A stretch of 37,839 nucleotides of DNA from positions 1-37,839 of the forward strand of contig DVOC01000067.1 of assembly GCA_018713905.1 (NCBI GenBank), written 5' to 3'. Within the stretch, counting starts at the first letter, position 1. Each line of letters begins with the position of its first letter. The notes below the pieces were generated by a model. It ran no database searches. It saw only the letters and a program-made list of their open reading frames with translations, and was not told the DNA's origin. Below are positions 23,766-31,946 of this stretch, in pieces. Source of the stretch: Candidatus Fimimonas merdipullorum. GTDB lineage: Bacteria > Bacillota > Clostridia > Christensenellales > CAG-314. A program made the translations under genes and the position numbers.

Positions 23766-24064
23766 CCGTCGTCAAAGGCATCTGCTCCCGTTCCCGTGCG
23801 CTTTGCCGCAGGGTTTTTGCTCGTTGCGGAATTGACAAAACGGACGGTTTTTCCCTTTGCGTTTGCGTGGTGTGGGCGGGCAAAGTCGAAAATTCGTTCT
23901 CACGGGGTTTTATTTACGGCGGGAGTTTTCCCGATTCTTTCGATAGCGCACAGCCAAGAGGGGGGGGGCGGTTTGCTCCGTCGTCAAAGGCATTTGCTAC
24001 TGCCCTGTGCGCTTTGCCGCAGGGTATTTGCTCTTTGCGGAATTACAAAACGGGCGGTTTTCCC
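23766..24064. repeat. Pair of about 90-bp direct repeats carrying the shared 15-bp motif
   Basis: The gap 23494-24248 (755 bp, divergent between asd and the 24249 gene) has no convincing gene. Copy 1 (23766-23855) and copy 2 (23978-24064) start CCGTCGTCAAAGGCAT, share GTGCGCTTTGCCGCAGGGT, then TTTGCTC.TTGCGGAATT and ACAAAACGG.CGGTTTT. A run of nine or more G occurs at about 23961-23969. The repeats are diverged and lack terminal inverted repeats. Confidence 0.7.
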
Positions 24065-24157
24065 CGTCGGTAACGGAGGCGGCGTACAAAATTCCCGTCA
24101 AAAGGCAAAAAGTTGGTCAAAAGTGCGGGCAAATTGCCGCAACAGGGCGCAAAATTA

Positions 24158-24186
24158 TTGAAAAAAAAATTATTATTTGATATAAT
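24158..24186 (+). promoter_or_regulatory. Promoter of the four-gene operon 24249-28821
   Basis: TTGAAA (24158-24163) and TATAAT (24181-24186) are exactly 17 bp apart within an A/T-rich tract, 62 bp upstream of the first start codon. Confidence 0.85.
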
Positions 24187-24248
24187 AACACAATGTAACG
24201 CCACACAAGGCGTACAACGCCGCCGCGGGGCGGCGAAAGGACGTATTT

Positions 24249-25466
24249 ATGGATTACAGTAAAATCAAATTGGAAAACGAGCGCAACTCACACGTGATAA
24301 AAAGGCTCAACCGCCTCAGCACGTGGAAATTTTTCCGTGTGCTTTTCCGCGAAAACACGTGGAAAATGTACGGCTTCAGCTTTCTTATGCTGCTGTGCGT
24401 TGCGCCCATCTACCTTATGCAGGTGTTCGCTCAAAGGCAGTACGCCGACCTAAAAGCCACCTTGCCCACGCTTAACGGGTTCGGATTTTCCACCGGCGCG
24501 TGGGTGGGCGTAGACGACTTCTTCGCCTCGCAGGTAGCGCAGCAAAGCGTCTTTTACGGGCTGCTTACCGTGGCGGCGGCAATGTTGGTGTCGGTGATAT
24601 TCTGCGGCGGCTTCGCCGTCATTCGCGACTCCTTCTGGACGGGAAAGGTCTCCGCAGTGGGCGTGTTCCGCAGCATAGGCAAGGGCTTTGCCGCCAACTT
24701 CCTGTATGCGTTGGCTTCCACCGTCATCATAGCCTTTTCCGTTTTCGGAATTTTTATGTTCTACCCTTGGGCTGCAAGCGTAATGCCCGTGTGGCTGGCG
24801 ATAGTGCTCACGGTGCTATTGAGCCTGTTGGATCTGTTGGTGGTGTGCTATCTCATGATAGTGTGCTCCGTCAGCGTCACCTACAAGCAGTCCTTTGCGC
24901 AGAATCTGGCGGACAGCTGGCGGCTTCTGTGGCTCAACTTCCTGCCCAACGTTCTGCATCTGCTCATTGCGTTGCTGCCCATTCCGCTGTACTTCGTGTT
25001 CGGTCAGGGCATGCTGGCGGCGCTGTATATCGTGGTGATGTTCATGGTGGGCGGCTTGTACTTCCCGCTGGTGTGGCACACCCACATGATGCGCACCTTC
25101 GCTTTGTTCCACCCTGTGGAATCCAAAAAGAGAAAGGACGTCAAAAAGGAATTGCAGGCGTTTGAAGAGGCAAAACAGCAGGAAAAGGAACAGCGCGAGG
25201 CGGCAAGAAAGAATAAAAACAAAAAGGTCACCGTGGTGAAGACTTCTCACCCCAAGGTGAACAAGGCGGCTGCCCAACAGCCTGCCGAGGGCGCTCAAAC
25301 GCAGGCGACTGCCGAGCAACCCGTAGACGTCGCTGCCCGGCAGCCTGTTACGGTTGACGAAATTGTCGAGCAACCCGTAGACGTCGCTGCCCAGCAGCCT
25401 GCCACGGTTGACGAAATTGTCGATCAACCCGCCGAGGACGCTCAAACGCAGCCTTCGGACAAATAA
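24249..25466 (+). CDS. Polytopic membrane protein with repetitive C-terminal tail
   Basis: This 405-residue protein starts at ATG 24249 behind AAAGGACGTATTT. Hydrophobic segments lie near residues 42-60, 100-125, 150-175, 180-210, 230-255 and 258-280. Between them is 'TYKQSFAQNLADSWRLLWLN', comparable to segments in the two membrane proteins at 14-16 kb. A charged coiled-coil-like stretch follows (about 295-330), then an Ala/Gln/Pro/Val-rich tail. The tail contains two 18-residue repeats starting EQPVDVAA (DNA repeats 25314-25367 and 25368-25421). No family is recognised. First gene of an operon with a methyltransferase, Hsp33 and a TPR-like protein. Confidence 0.82.
   Translation: MDYSKIKLENERNSHVIKRLNRLSTWKFFRVLFRENTWKMYGFSFLMLLCVAPIYLMQVFAQRQYADLKATLPTLNGFGFSTGAWVGVDDFFASQVAQQSVFYGLLTVAAAMLVSVIFCGGFAVIRDSFWTGKVSAVGVFRSIGKGFAANFLYALASTVIIAFSVFGIFMFYPWAASVMPVWLAIVLTVLLSLLDLLVVCYLMIVCSVSVTYKQSFAQNLADSWRLLWLNFLPNVLHLLIALLPIPLYFVFGQGMLAALYIVVMFMVGGLYFPLVWHTHMMRTFALFHPVESKKRKDVKKELQAFEEAKQQEKEQREAARKNKNKKVTVVKTSHPKVNKAAAQQPAEGAQTQATAEQPVDVAARQPVTVDEIVEQPVDVAAQQPATVDEIVDQPAEDAQTQPSDK
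25314..25421 (+). repeat. In-frame 54-bp tandem duplication inside the membrane-protein tail
   Basis: Two 54-bp units (25314-25367 and 25368-25421) differ at only a few positions and encode 18 residues each, from EQPVDVAA to VDEIV. Because the unit is a multiple of three the tail can lengthen or shorten without loss of frame. Confidence 0.85.
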
Positions 25467-25477
25467 ATATCGGTGAT

Positions 25478-26194
25478 ATGCAAAGTTATTCTGCAATAGC
25501 AAAATACTACGACAGATTCACACAAAACGATTGCGACTACGAAAGTTGGTCGCAATATTTGTCTGACGTGGCGCAGGCGCACGGCGTAAAAAGCGTAGTG
25601 GACGTTGCCTGCGGCACCGGCAAGATGACGGAGCTGCTGTGCAAAAGGGGCTTTGACGTGACGGGGGTGGACGGCAGCGCTCAAATGCTGGCGGAAGCCT
25701 CCTCAAAATGCAAGGGGCGGTTCGTGTTGCAGGACATGACCAAGCTTACGCTGCCTCACGCCGTTGATATGGCGGTGTGCGTAAACGACGGCGTAAACTA
25801 CCTTCCGCCCAAAAAGCTTGCCGCGTTTTTTTTAAGGGTGGCGAAAAACCTCAAATGCGGCGCGCCCTTCGTGTTCGACGTTTCCTCCCCCTACAAGCTT
25901 AAAAACGTCGTGGGCAACAACGTCTTTTTCGTGGACGACGAGGACGTCACGCTGCTGTGGAGCAACAAGCTTTGCGGCGGGCACGTCAACATGTCCCTCA
26001 CGCTGTTCGAGCGGCAGGGGCAGACGTACGTGCGCAGCGACGAAAGGCACACGCAGTACCTGCACACCGTACGGGAACTTTCCGAAGCGCTTGCCGAAAG
26101 CGGCTTCCGCCTTGACGAGGTCACCGCGGAATACGGCAAAAAACTGCGCCAAGACAGCCTGCGCATAACCTTTCTGGCAATAAAAGAGGGATAG
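25478..26194 (+). CDS. Class I SAM-dependent methyltransferase
   Basis: This 238-residue protein has the SAM motif 'VVDVACGTGKMTELL' (about 40-54), an acidic strand 'VTGVDGSAQMLAEA', and 'VCVNDGVNYLPP' in the post-II region, the usual Methyltransf_25-type layout. An N-terminal 'YYDRFTQNDCDY' is common to small-molecule methyltransferases of this group. The substrate is unknown. It begins 11 bp after the membrane-protein gene and ends 3 bp before hslO, so it is in the same operon. There is no membrane segment; it is cytoplasmic. Confidence 0.85.
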   Translation: MQSYSAIAKYYDRFTQNDCDYESWSQYLSDVAQAHGVKSVVDVACGTGKMTELLCKRGFDVTGVDGSAQMLAEASSKCKGRFVLQDMTKLTLPHAVDMAVCVNDGVNYLPPKKLAAFFLRVAKNLKCGAPFVFDVSSPYKLKNVVGNNVFFVDDEDVTLLWSNKLCGGHVNMSLTLFERQGQTYVRSDERHTQYLHTVRELSEALAESGFRLDEVTAEYGKKLRQDSLRITFLAIKEG

Positions 26195-26197
26195 TAT

Positions 26198-27061
26198 ATG
26201 TCGTTACTTACAAAAGCCATTTTGCAAAACTCCCTTGTGGTAACAGCCGCAGAGAGCAAGGATATAGTAAACAAAGCCATACGTCTGCACGGGCTTTCTC
26301 CCGTTGCGGCGGCCGCGCTGGGACGCTCGCTCACTATGGCGGCGCTTATGGCGGCGCAGTTCAAGCAGCCAAGCGACTATCTTACCGCCACCGTAAAGGG
26401 GGACGGAGAGCTTGGCACGATCACCGTGTGCGCAGACGGCTGCGGGCACGTAAAGGGGTGCGTGGATAACCCCGTAGTGCAAATATATTTCAACGGCGAC
26501 GGACATCTGGACGTAGGCAAAGCGGTGGGCAAAAACGGCAGTATAACCGTAATAAAGGATATAGGCTTAAAACAGCCCTACGTGGGCACTTCGCAGCTTG
26601 TCAGCGGCGAGATAGCGGCGGATTTCGCCTACTATTTCGCTTCCAGCGAGCAAAAGCCCTGCGGCATAGCCCTTGGCGTGGGGCTGCAAAAGGGCAGGTG
26701 CGTTTCGGCGGGCGGAGTGTTTTTAGAGGTGCTGCCGCAATGCGACGACGCGATCATTTCCCGCGCGGAGGAGATAATGCGGGGAATGCAGGACGCCAGC
26801 GTCTATTTCAGGGACGCACAGCCCCGACAGGTGATAGAAAAATTTTTCGGCGAGCTGCAACCGCAGTTTACCGAAGAAAGGCAAATAGGCTACAAATGCA
26901 ACTGCGGCAAACGCAAGATAAAGGGCATTGTAAAGGGGCTTGGCTACGACGAAGCGTCGGCAATAGTGCGTGAGGTGGGCAAGCTGGAGGTGTGCTGTCA
27001 CTTTTGCGGCAAAAAGTATTGCTTTACTCAGCAGGACTTGGACAAGCTTTTCAAAAGATGA
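26198..27061 (+). CDS. hslO: Redox-regulated chaperone Hsp33
   Basis: Hsp33 is a cytosolic holdase activated by oxidative unfolding. The 287-residue protein shows the family start 'KAILQNSLVV', 'PVAAAALGRSLTMAALMA' and the C-terminal zinc switch: C234-N-C236 and C267-H-F-C270 (with an extra C266). All four zinc ligands are present, so redox switching should be intact. Its stop overlaps the start of the next gene (ATGA). Confidence 0.95.
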   Translation: MSLLTKAILQNSLVVTAAESKDIVNKAIRLHGLSPVAAAALGRSLTMAALMAAQFKQPSDYLTATVKGDGELGTITVCADGCGHVKGCVDNPVVQIYFNGDGHLDVGKAVGKNGSITVIKDIGLKQPYVGTSQLVSGEIAADFAYYFASSEQKPCGIALGVGLQKGRCVSAGGVFLEVLPQCDDAIISRAEEIMRGMQDASVYFRDAQPRQVIEKFFGELQPQFTEERQIGYKCNCGKRKIKGIVKGLGYDEASAIVREVGKLEVCCHFCGKKYCFTQQDLDKLFKR

Positions 27062-28821
27062 AAATAAAGATAGACCAAAACAGCAAAATGCGCGCGGCGC
27101 TTTCCCTTGCGGAAAAGGGCGACTACTACGACGCGATGTGTATCTTTTCGCAGGTGGATAGCTACGAAAGCTATCTCAACCGTCTGGCGTGCTTCGTCAT
27201 GCTGGACGACAGCACCACGGCGGTGGATATCTACCGAGAAGCAAAGCAGAAGTACGGGGCGCAGTACGCCATATGGGACGACCTTGTGCTTTTCAACCTT
27301 CACGGCGTACAGATGACGGCGCGTTTCTGCGAGCCTTCCGTCACCCGTGCGCGCGCTTCTCAGGGCAAATTGCGCGCCGACAGAAGCCTGCTTGTGCACG
27401 TAGAAAGAGAGGACGACTCCGACGAGCTGCTCGGCGATCCGCCTGACCTCAACTACGACGCCGATACCCCGCTGTTTTACGAGCCGCGCTACGCCTACAA
27501 CAATATCTACGACGTAAGCTCCACCGAATATCTGGACAGTCTGCGCATAAATATGGAGCGGTGCTATCTGGAAGGAAACTACAAACAGGGGGACAAATAC
27601 GCCAAAAAGCTGTTGCAGGCGGACACCTGCCATATGCCTACGCTGGAAGCGCAGATATCCATGTGTCTGCACTTCGAGGAATACCGCAAGGGGCTGAAAT
27701 TTGCCCTTAAAATAGCCGGCTGTCCCGACGCTTCCTATGCGGCGATAGGGGGCGCGGTGGAGGTGATTTTGCGCAATTCGCCGCGTAAGTATAAAAAGGA
27801 ATTGGCTGCGCTGCTTTCCGCCGCCGCGCCTATGGTGAAGGAGGCGACGGAATTCGACTTGCAGCAATACGTCTACGTCGCCGCCGAAATTGCCGAAAAC
27901 AAGGAGCTTTCGGGGTTGTTTGCTTCCGAGCTGTTTCTGCGCAGAAAGCTTGTGCCCGCCGACGCTCTGCGCCAATGCGCCGCAGCCTTTTTCAACTGCG
28001 GACAAAGGCAGCAGGCAAAGGAAGCGTGTCTGGAACTGCTGCGGCTGTTACCCGACGACGAATATGCCTTTGCCATGGCGGAATACGTCGATAAGTGCGA
28101 GAACGATTCCGTCATGCCCGTGCCGGAAAAGGATATGGCGCACTTCTATATTCCCGACGCCGTGGCGGAATACGCTATGGAAAGGTTCAGCGAAGAAGTG
28201 CTGAGCGCCGAAGGCAACCTTACGACGGAGGCGTTTGCCTATCTCGGCGTGGTGGTGTGCTACTGCAAGTGCCTTATGCTCACCCGCCGCAAGTGCAAAT
28301 ATCTGCGCACGTTGACGTCGGTGCAGCAGTTTATTGTGGCGTTGCACGTAAGAAGCGGGCTTGTGGACTTCGCAAAAAAATATATGTTCAGCATGGTAAA
28401 CGACGTCGGCATAATCCATTCGCTGTGTTTCAGGCTGATAACGGAAAACTACGACGGCAAAGCGTTTGTGGGCATGGGCAATAACTACAATTTTGTGGAT
28501 TTCGCCGCCATTCCCAAAGACAAGTATTTCCCTAAATTCGCCCTGTCTATTTCCCTGTGCTACGCCATAGGCAACGTGCAGGACGTGGGAGCGTTTTACG
28601 ACGTCTACCTCAAAATAATGGAAGTGCTCGACTGCGGCGAGGACGAAGGCACGTCTTCGGGGCACAGATTGGCATACGCCCTGCTGCGGCTGTGCGACAA
28701 ACGCTTTCACGGCAGCGTAGCAGAGGAGTACTTCGAGGACAGCGACGACGACAAAAGCCTGTACTACGCCTACAAGCACGCGCTGAAAAGGCGAAAAACG
28801 CCGTCGGACAAGCAAAAATAA
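27058..28821 (+). CDS. TPR-like helical protein of unknown function
   Basis: This 587-residue protein starts at ATG 27058, overlapping the hslO stop by 4 bp. The whole length is helical, with repeated A/G-Y patterns such as 'AALSLAEKGDYYDAMCIF', 'GNYKQGDKYAKKLLQADT' and 'CGQRQQAKEACLELLRLLPD', spaced like tetratricopeptide repeats. An acidic linker (about 120-155, 'EREDDSDELLGDPPDL') separates a short N-terminal part from the main array. There is no signal peptide and no enzymatic motif. It is last in the operon; coupling to Hsp33 hints at a scaffold or chaperone-partner role, which is inference only. Confidence 0.82.
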   Translation: MKIKIDQNSKMRAALSLAEKGDYYDAMCIFSQVDSYESYLNRLACFVMLDDSTTAVDIYREAKQKYGAQYAIWDDLVLFNLHGVQMTARFCEPSVTRARASQGKLRADRSLLVHVEREDDSDELLGDPPDLNYDADTPLFYEPRYAYNNIYDVSSTEYLDSLRINMERCYLEGNYKQGDKYAKKLLQADTCHMPTLEAQISMCLHFEEYRKGLKFALKIAGCPDASYAAIGGAVEVILRNSPRKYKKELAALLSAAAPMVKEATEFDLQQYVYVAAEIAENKELSGLFASELFLRRKLVPADALRQCAAAFFNCGQRQQAKEACLELLRLLPDDEYAFAMAEYVDKCENDSVMPVPEKDMAHFYIPDAVAEYAMERFSEEVLSAEGNLTTEAFAYLGVVVCYCKCLMLTRRKCKYLRTLTSVQQFIVALHVRSGLVDFAKKYMFSMVNDVGIIHSLCFRLITENYDGKAFVGMGNNYNFVDFAAIPKDKYFPKFALSISLCYAIGNVQDVGAFYDVYLKIMEVLDCGEDEGTSSGHRLAYALLRLCDKRFHGSVAEEYFEDSDDDKSLYYAYKHALKRRKTPSDKQK

Positions 28822-28822
28822 T

Positions 28823-29773
28823 TTATCCAAGCAACCGCAACCGCCCTTCGGGGCGGTTTTTTGTCGTGCACACCAGACACGCCAAGCACAGCGCAAAGCC
28901 CACAGCCGCCGCAAACAGATAGCCGTATTTCAGCAGCACGTCAAAACCCAAAAGGCTTGTTGCCACCTCCAAGCATAGCACGGCGGAGGCGGAAAGCGCC
29001 CTGTCCCCCGTAATATCTTCCGCCGTTTCAAAGGCTTGAACGGACAGCTCTTTCAGGCTGCAAAGGGTGGACACGACAACGGCGGCGCAGCCGACTGCTC
29101 CGGCGGGCTGCCGTGTAAAGTCGATGGCGGGAAAAGACAAGCGGAAGTCGCAGCAGAAGGTGAGCAGGCACATAAGCGCGCCCAGCACCGCACAGGTAAG
29201 CAGCGCGCCCGCAGCATTGTCCTTTTTGCTTTTGCAATGCAGCTTGTCGGTAAGCGTAAAGGTGGCGGAGGCGGTGAACAATGCGTACACCGCGGGACGC
29301 CAAAGGGGTGCGTCGCTTTGACTGCCCCCTCCCTGCGGCAGGACTAAAAGCAAAAACAGTGCGGCAAGCAAAAGGGACAAAATGTTCAGAATTTTGAATA
29401 CGTGTGGAGTTTTTGTGTACAAAACGCCGCAAATCAACGCTGCCGCCGCCGAATAGAGAGGCAAGTCCGAAGGCGCTATGGCACGGGCAATACATTGGTT
29501 GAAGCAGGCAAGCAGACTTACGGCGCAGGTAAGCTTGCACCCTTCGCAGGCAAAGGCGACAAGGGCGTTATTCCGTACACGCATATACGCCGCGCCCTGC
29601 TTTCTGCGCGTTTCACGAAACAGAAAGTGCAATGCAAAAAAGCAGACGCAGAACACCGCTACGTTGCGGAAGCTTCCCCAATAGTAGGTTGCTTCGCTGC
29701 CGCTCAAAAACCCCACGCCGATGACGCAAGCCGTCACAGCCGCCGAGTCGGAAACAATTTCTTTCAATTTCAC
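28823..29773 (-). CDS. YkvI-like membrane protein
   Basis: About ten hydrophobic segments in 316 residues. The N-terminal helix carries 'IGVGFLSGSEATYYWG', close to the 'GxGFxSGxE' signature of YkvI-type members of the amino-acid/LeuT transporter superfamily. Substrate unknown. Start choice is uncertain. GTG 29773 aligns best with family N-termini. TTG 29800 has the better SD (AAAGGGGG), giving 9 more residues. It is convergent with the TPR-like gene, with one base between stops, and its 3' end codes through the other operon's terminator. Confidence 0.72.
   Translation of the reverse strand: MKLKEIVSDSAAVTACVIGVGFLSGSEATYYWGSFRNVAVFCVCFFALHFLFRETRRKQGAAYMRVRNNALVAFACEGCKLTCAVSLLACFNQCIARAIAPSDLPLYSAAAALICGVLYTKTPHVFKILNILSLLLAALFLLLVLPQGGGSQSDAPLWRPAVYALFTASATFTLTDKLHCKSKKDNAAGALLTCAVLGALMCLLTFCCDFRLSFPAIDFTRQPAGAVGCAAVVVSTLCSLKELSVQAFETAEDITGDRALSASAVLCLEVATSLLGFDVLLKYGYLFAAAVGFALCLACLVCTTKNRPEGRLRLLG
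28839..28862 (+). terminator. Terminator of the four-gene operon, inside the convergent CDS
   Basis: AACCGCCC, a UUCG tetraloop, and GGGCGGTT followed by a U-run: a strong rho-independent terminator. It lies within the last codons of the convergent membrane-protein gene (28823-29773), encoding its 'NRPEG' end. Confidence 0.95.
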
Positions 29774-29923
29774 GTCTACTGTTATTGCCGCCCCGGACAA
29801 AATATGCCCCCTTTGCCCTGCCCGCAACTCTGCAGAGGGAATTTCAGTGACTCCGCAGCCTTTGTGTGTGTTGCGTCACATTCTTTTACGCGGCAAAAGC
29901 CCACGTTTATCGTTTGCCGCGCC

Positions 29924-29959
29924 AAAAAAAACGGCGTGTGCGCTGTCGGCGCACGCCGT
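29924..29959 (-). terminator. Minus-strand terminator with no obvious gene in front
   Basis: On the minus strand an 8-bp stem, ACGGCGTG with CACGCCGT, and a structured loop are followed by eight U. The nearest upstream minus-strand gene (ABC permease, ends 30387) already has its own terminator at 30331-30352. This one could therefore end a non-coding transcript or act as an attenuator for the YkvI-like gene about 150 bp downstream. Confidence 0.65.
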
Positions 29960-30082
29960 GGCGCATTGGTCGCTTTTGTTTTGTCGGGGCAAGCGCACAA
30001 CGTTCGCCCGCACCTGCGCACATACAAACAACCTTTTTTTGAAGTAAAAAACAAGCAAAAGCCATGTCGCTGCGCACTTCAA

Positions 30083-30215
30083 GAACACTTTCCGTTGAAA
30101 TTGAAACAGGTAAAATTCATGCTCCTGCATATAGCCGTTTGCCTATATGCAAAATGCGCATACACCTGCACGTATAACGAACATTCTCCGTTGAAAGGCA
30201 AAAACTTTACGGCAA
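30083..30215. repeat. 96-bp-period repeat with inverted repeat, in the gap before the ABC operon end
   Basis: GAACACTTTCCGTTGAAA at 30083 and GAACATTCTCCGTTGAAA at 30179 start two diverged copies 96 bp apart, each followed by AAA-rich sequence. Between them is a perfect 9-bp inverted repeat, TGCATATAG (30126-30134) with CTATATGCA (30143-30151). The gap 29774-30386 has no convincing gene. Confidence 0.6.
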
Positions 30216-30330
30216 AATGCGTCCGCACCGGCGCACAGGGCAAACAAACTGTTTTGAAATTTCTGAAATGCAAAAAAACGCTTGTCCTCGTCCCTGTGAC
30301 GGCGGTGGGGCGCAGGGCTTACCCACAAGC

Positions 30331-30352
30331 AAAAGGGCGCTTTTGCGCCCCC
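30331..30352 (-). terminator. Terminator of the ABC importer operon
   Basis: On the minus strand GGGCGC, an AAAA loop and GCGCCC are followed by TTTTGC, 37-56 bp after the permease stop codon. Confidence 0.75.
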
Positions 30353-30386
30353 GCTTTACGACAGTTTTCCTCCCTTTCCGTTGCGG

Positions 30387-31187
30387 TCATGCGTCGTAGT
30401 TTTTTACTACGGCTTTTTCCAGCAGCGCCACCGCCCCGTACATAAGTCCCGCCAATGCGCACAGCACGATGGTGCACGTCATCACCAGATCCAGTCTGAA
30501 CACCTGCGAGCCGTACACCAGCAGATACCCAAGTCCCTCTTTGGACACGAGGTATTCCCCCATAATGGAGCCTATCCACGCCATTCCCACGTTTATTTTC
30601 AGCGTAGCCATTAGCGTCGGCACGTTGGCGGGGGCGACCAGCTTGACGAATATCTGAAGCTTGTTGGCGTGCATGGCGCGCATAAGGAAAATTTTGTCCT
30701 TGTCCGTTTCCAGAAAGCCGTTAAGCATGTTTATGGTGGTTATCACCACCGAAATAAGCACCGCCATGGTGATTATTGCCCCCTTTCCCGTGCCTGCCCA
30801 TATTATGATGATGGGGCCGAGGGCGATTTTGGGCAGACTGTTCAGCACCACGACGTACGGCTCGAACACCTCCTTCAAAAAGCCGTTCCACCACAAAAGG
30901 ACGGCGGCGGCGTAGCCTGCCGCGGTGCCTATGGCAAAGCCTGCCAGCGTTTCCGCAGTAGACACCCACGCGTGACGGAAAAGTGTGCCGTTTGCCACCA
31001 GCTCCTTTAAGGTGCTCCACACGCGGGAGGGGCTGCTTGTGATAAAGCTGTCTATCCACCCCAGCCGCGCGGCGCATTCCCACAGCGCAAGGGCGACGAT
31101 AAGCGCTCCTATGCGGCACACGGTCACCAAAGTTTTGTGCAGTCGTTGTCTTTTCAGGTACAGAGCGTGTTGCGGCGACCTTTTCAT
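30387..31187 (-). CDS. ABC importer permease (SsuC/TauC/ThiX type)
   Basis: This 266-residue integral membrane protein has about six helices. 'FEPYVVVLNSLPKIALGPI' followed by 'WAGTGKGAI' matches the conserved cytoplasmic EAA-like loop of the nitrate/sulfonate/taurine and thiamine-precursor permease family. It would form the channel dimer energised by the adjacent ATPase. The start ATG 31187 overlaps the ATPase stop (ATGA). The substrate cannot be set from the sequence. Confidence 0.9.
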   Translation of the reverse strand: MKRSPQHALYLKRQRLHKTLVTVCRIGALIVALALWECAARLGWIDSFITSSPSRVWSTLKELVANGTLFRHAWVSTAETLAGFAIGTAAGYAAAVLLWWNGFLKEVFEPYVVVLNSLPKIALGPIIIIWAGTGKGAIITMAVLISVVITTINMLNGFLETDKDKIFLMRAMHANKLQIFVKLVAPANVPTLMATLKINVGMAWIGSIMGEYLVSKEGLGYLLVYGSQVFRLDLVMTCTIVLCALAGLMYGAVALLEKAVVKNYDA

Positions 31188-31918
31188 TTTTCCTCCTTAA
31201 GCAGCCTGTGCAGCTTTTCAAACTGACCTGCAAAGGAGGGGTGCTCCCGCCGTTTGAGAGGCGCTCCGTGCAGATTGGTGGTGTGTATGGTTTTTACCCT
31301 TGCTGGTCGAGCGCTCAGCACCATGATAACGTCCGCCATGGAAATGGCTTCGGAAATGTCGTGCGTCACCAAAAGCGCCGTTTTGTTTTCCTTGCGTATT
31401 ATGTCGTACACGTCGTCGCACACGTCCAGCCTTGTCTGAAAGTCCAACGCCGAAAAAGGTTCGTCCAGCAGCAGCAGCGACGGATCGGTGGCAAGCGTGC
31501 GTATAAGCGCCGCCCGCTGCCTCATTCCGCCGGAAAGCTGCGAGGGGTAGTGGCTGCGGAACTCCCACAAGCCGTACTTTTGCATAAGCTGCCGCGCATA
31601 CTCCTTGCGCTCGGCAGTCACCTTGCCCTCTATCTCCGCGCCCAGCAGCACGTTTTTCCATATGGTGCGCCAGCCGAAAAGCTTATCCTGTTGCAGCATG
31701 TAGCCCACCCGTCCTTCCGACAGGGTGATTTTTCCGCCCGTGGGGGCAAGAATGCCGCTAATCAAGGAGAGTATGGTGGTTTTGCCGCAGCCGGAAGGTC
31801 CTATAAGCGCCGCGAACTGCCCCTTTTTTACCTCGAAGGACAGGTCTTTTACAGCCTCCGTCTGCTGCGTTTTGGTGTAGTAGGTCTTGCTAACCCCGTC
31901 AAATTGCAGTATGGTCAT
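31184..31918 (-). CDS. ABC importer ATPase (SsuB/TauB/ThiZ type)
   Basis: This 244-residue protein has Walker A GPSGCGKT (40-47), Q-loop 'YMLQQDKLFGW', signature LSGGM (128-132), Walker B LLLLDEP (148-154) and an H-loop 'LLVTHDISEAISMADVI'. All nucleotide-binding motifs are intact. The motif set, with 'DKLFGWRTIWKNVLLG', is typical of the SsuB/ThiZ group. ATG 31918 is preferred over the TTG 15 bp upstream. It is coupled to the permease by an ATGA overlap. Confidence 0.93.
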   Translation of the reverse strand: MTILQFDGVSKTYYTKTQQTEAVKDLSFEVKKGQFAALIGPSGCGKTTILSLISGILAPTGGKITLSEGRVGYMLQQDKLFGWRTIWKNVLLGAEIEGKVTAERKEYARQLMQKYGLWEFRSHYPSQLSGGMRQRAALIRTLATDPSLLLLDEPFSALDFQTRLDVCDDVYDIIRKENKTALLVTHDISEAISMADVIMVLSARPARVKTIHTTNLHGAPLKRREHPSFAGQFEKLHRLLKEEK

Positions 31919-31946
31919 GGCTTCCGCACCCAAGTTTCGTAGTTTG

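Noticed and set aside
29402-30445. Plus-strand open frame of about 347 codons running through the YkvI-like gene and the repeat gap
   Set aside because: It crosses an antisense gene, terminators and repeats, lacks an RBS and has Cys/Arg-rich nonsense composition.
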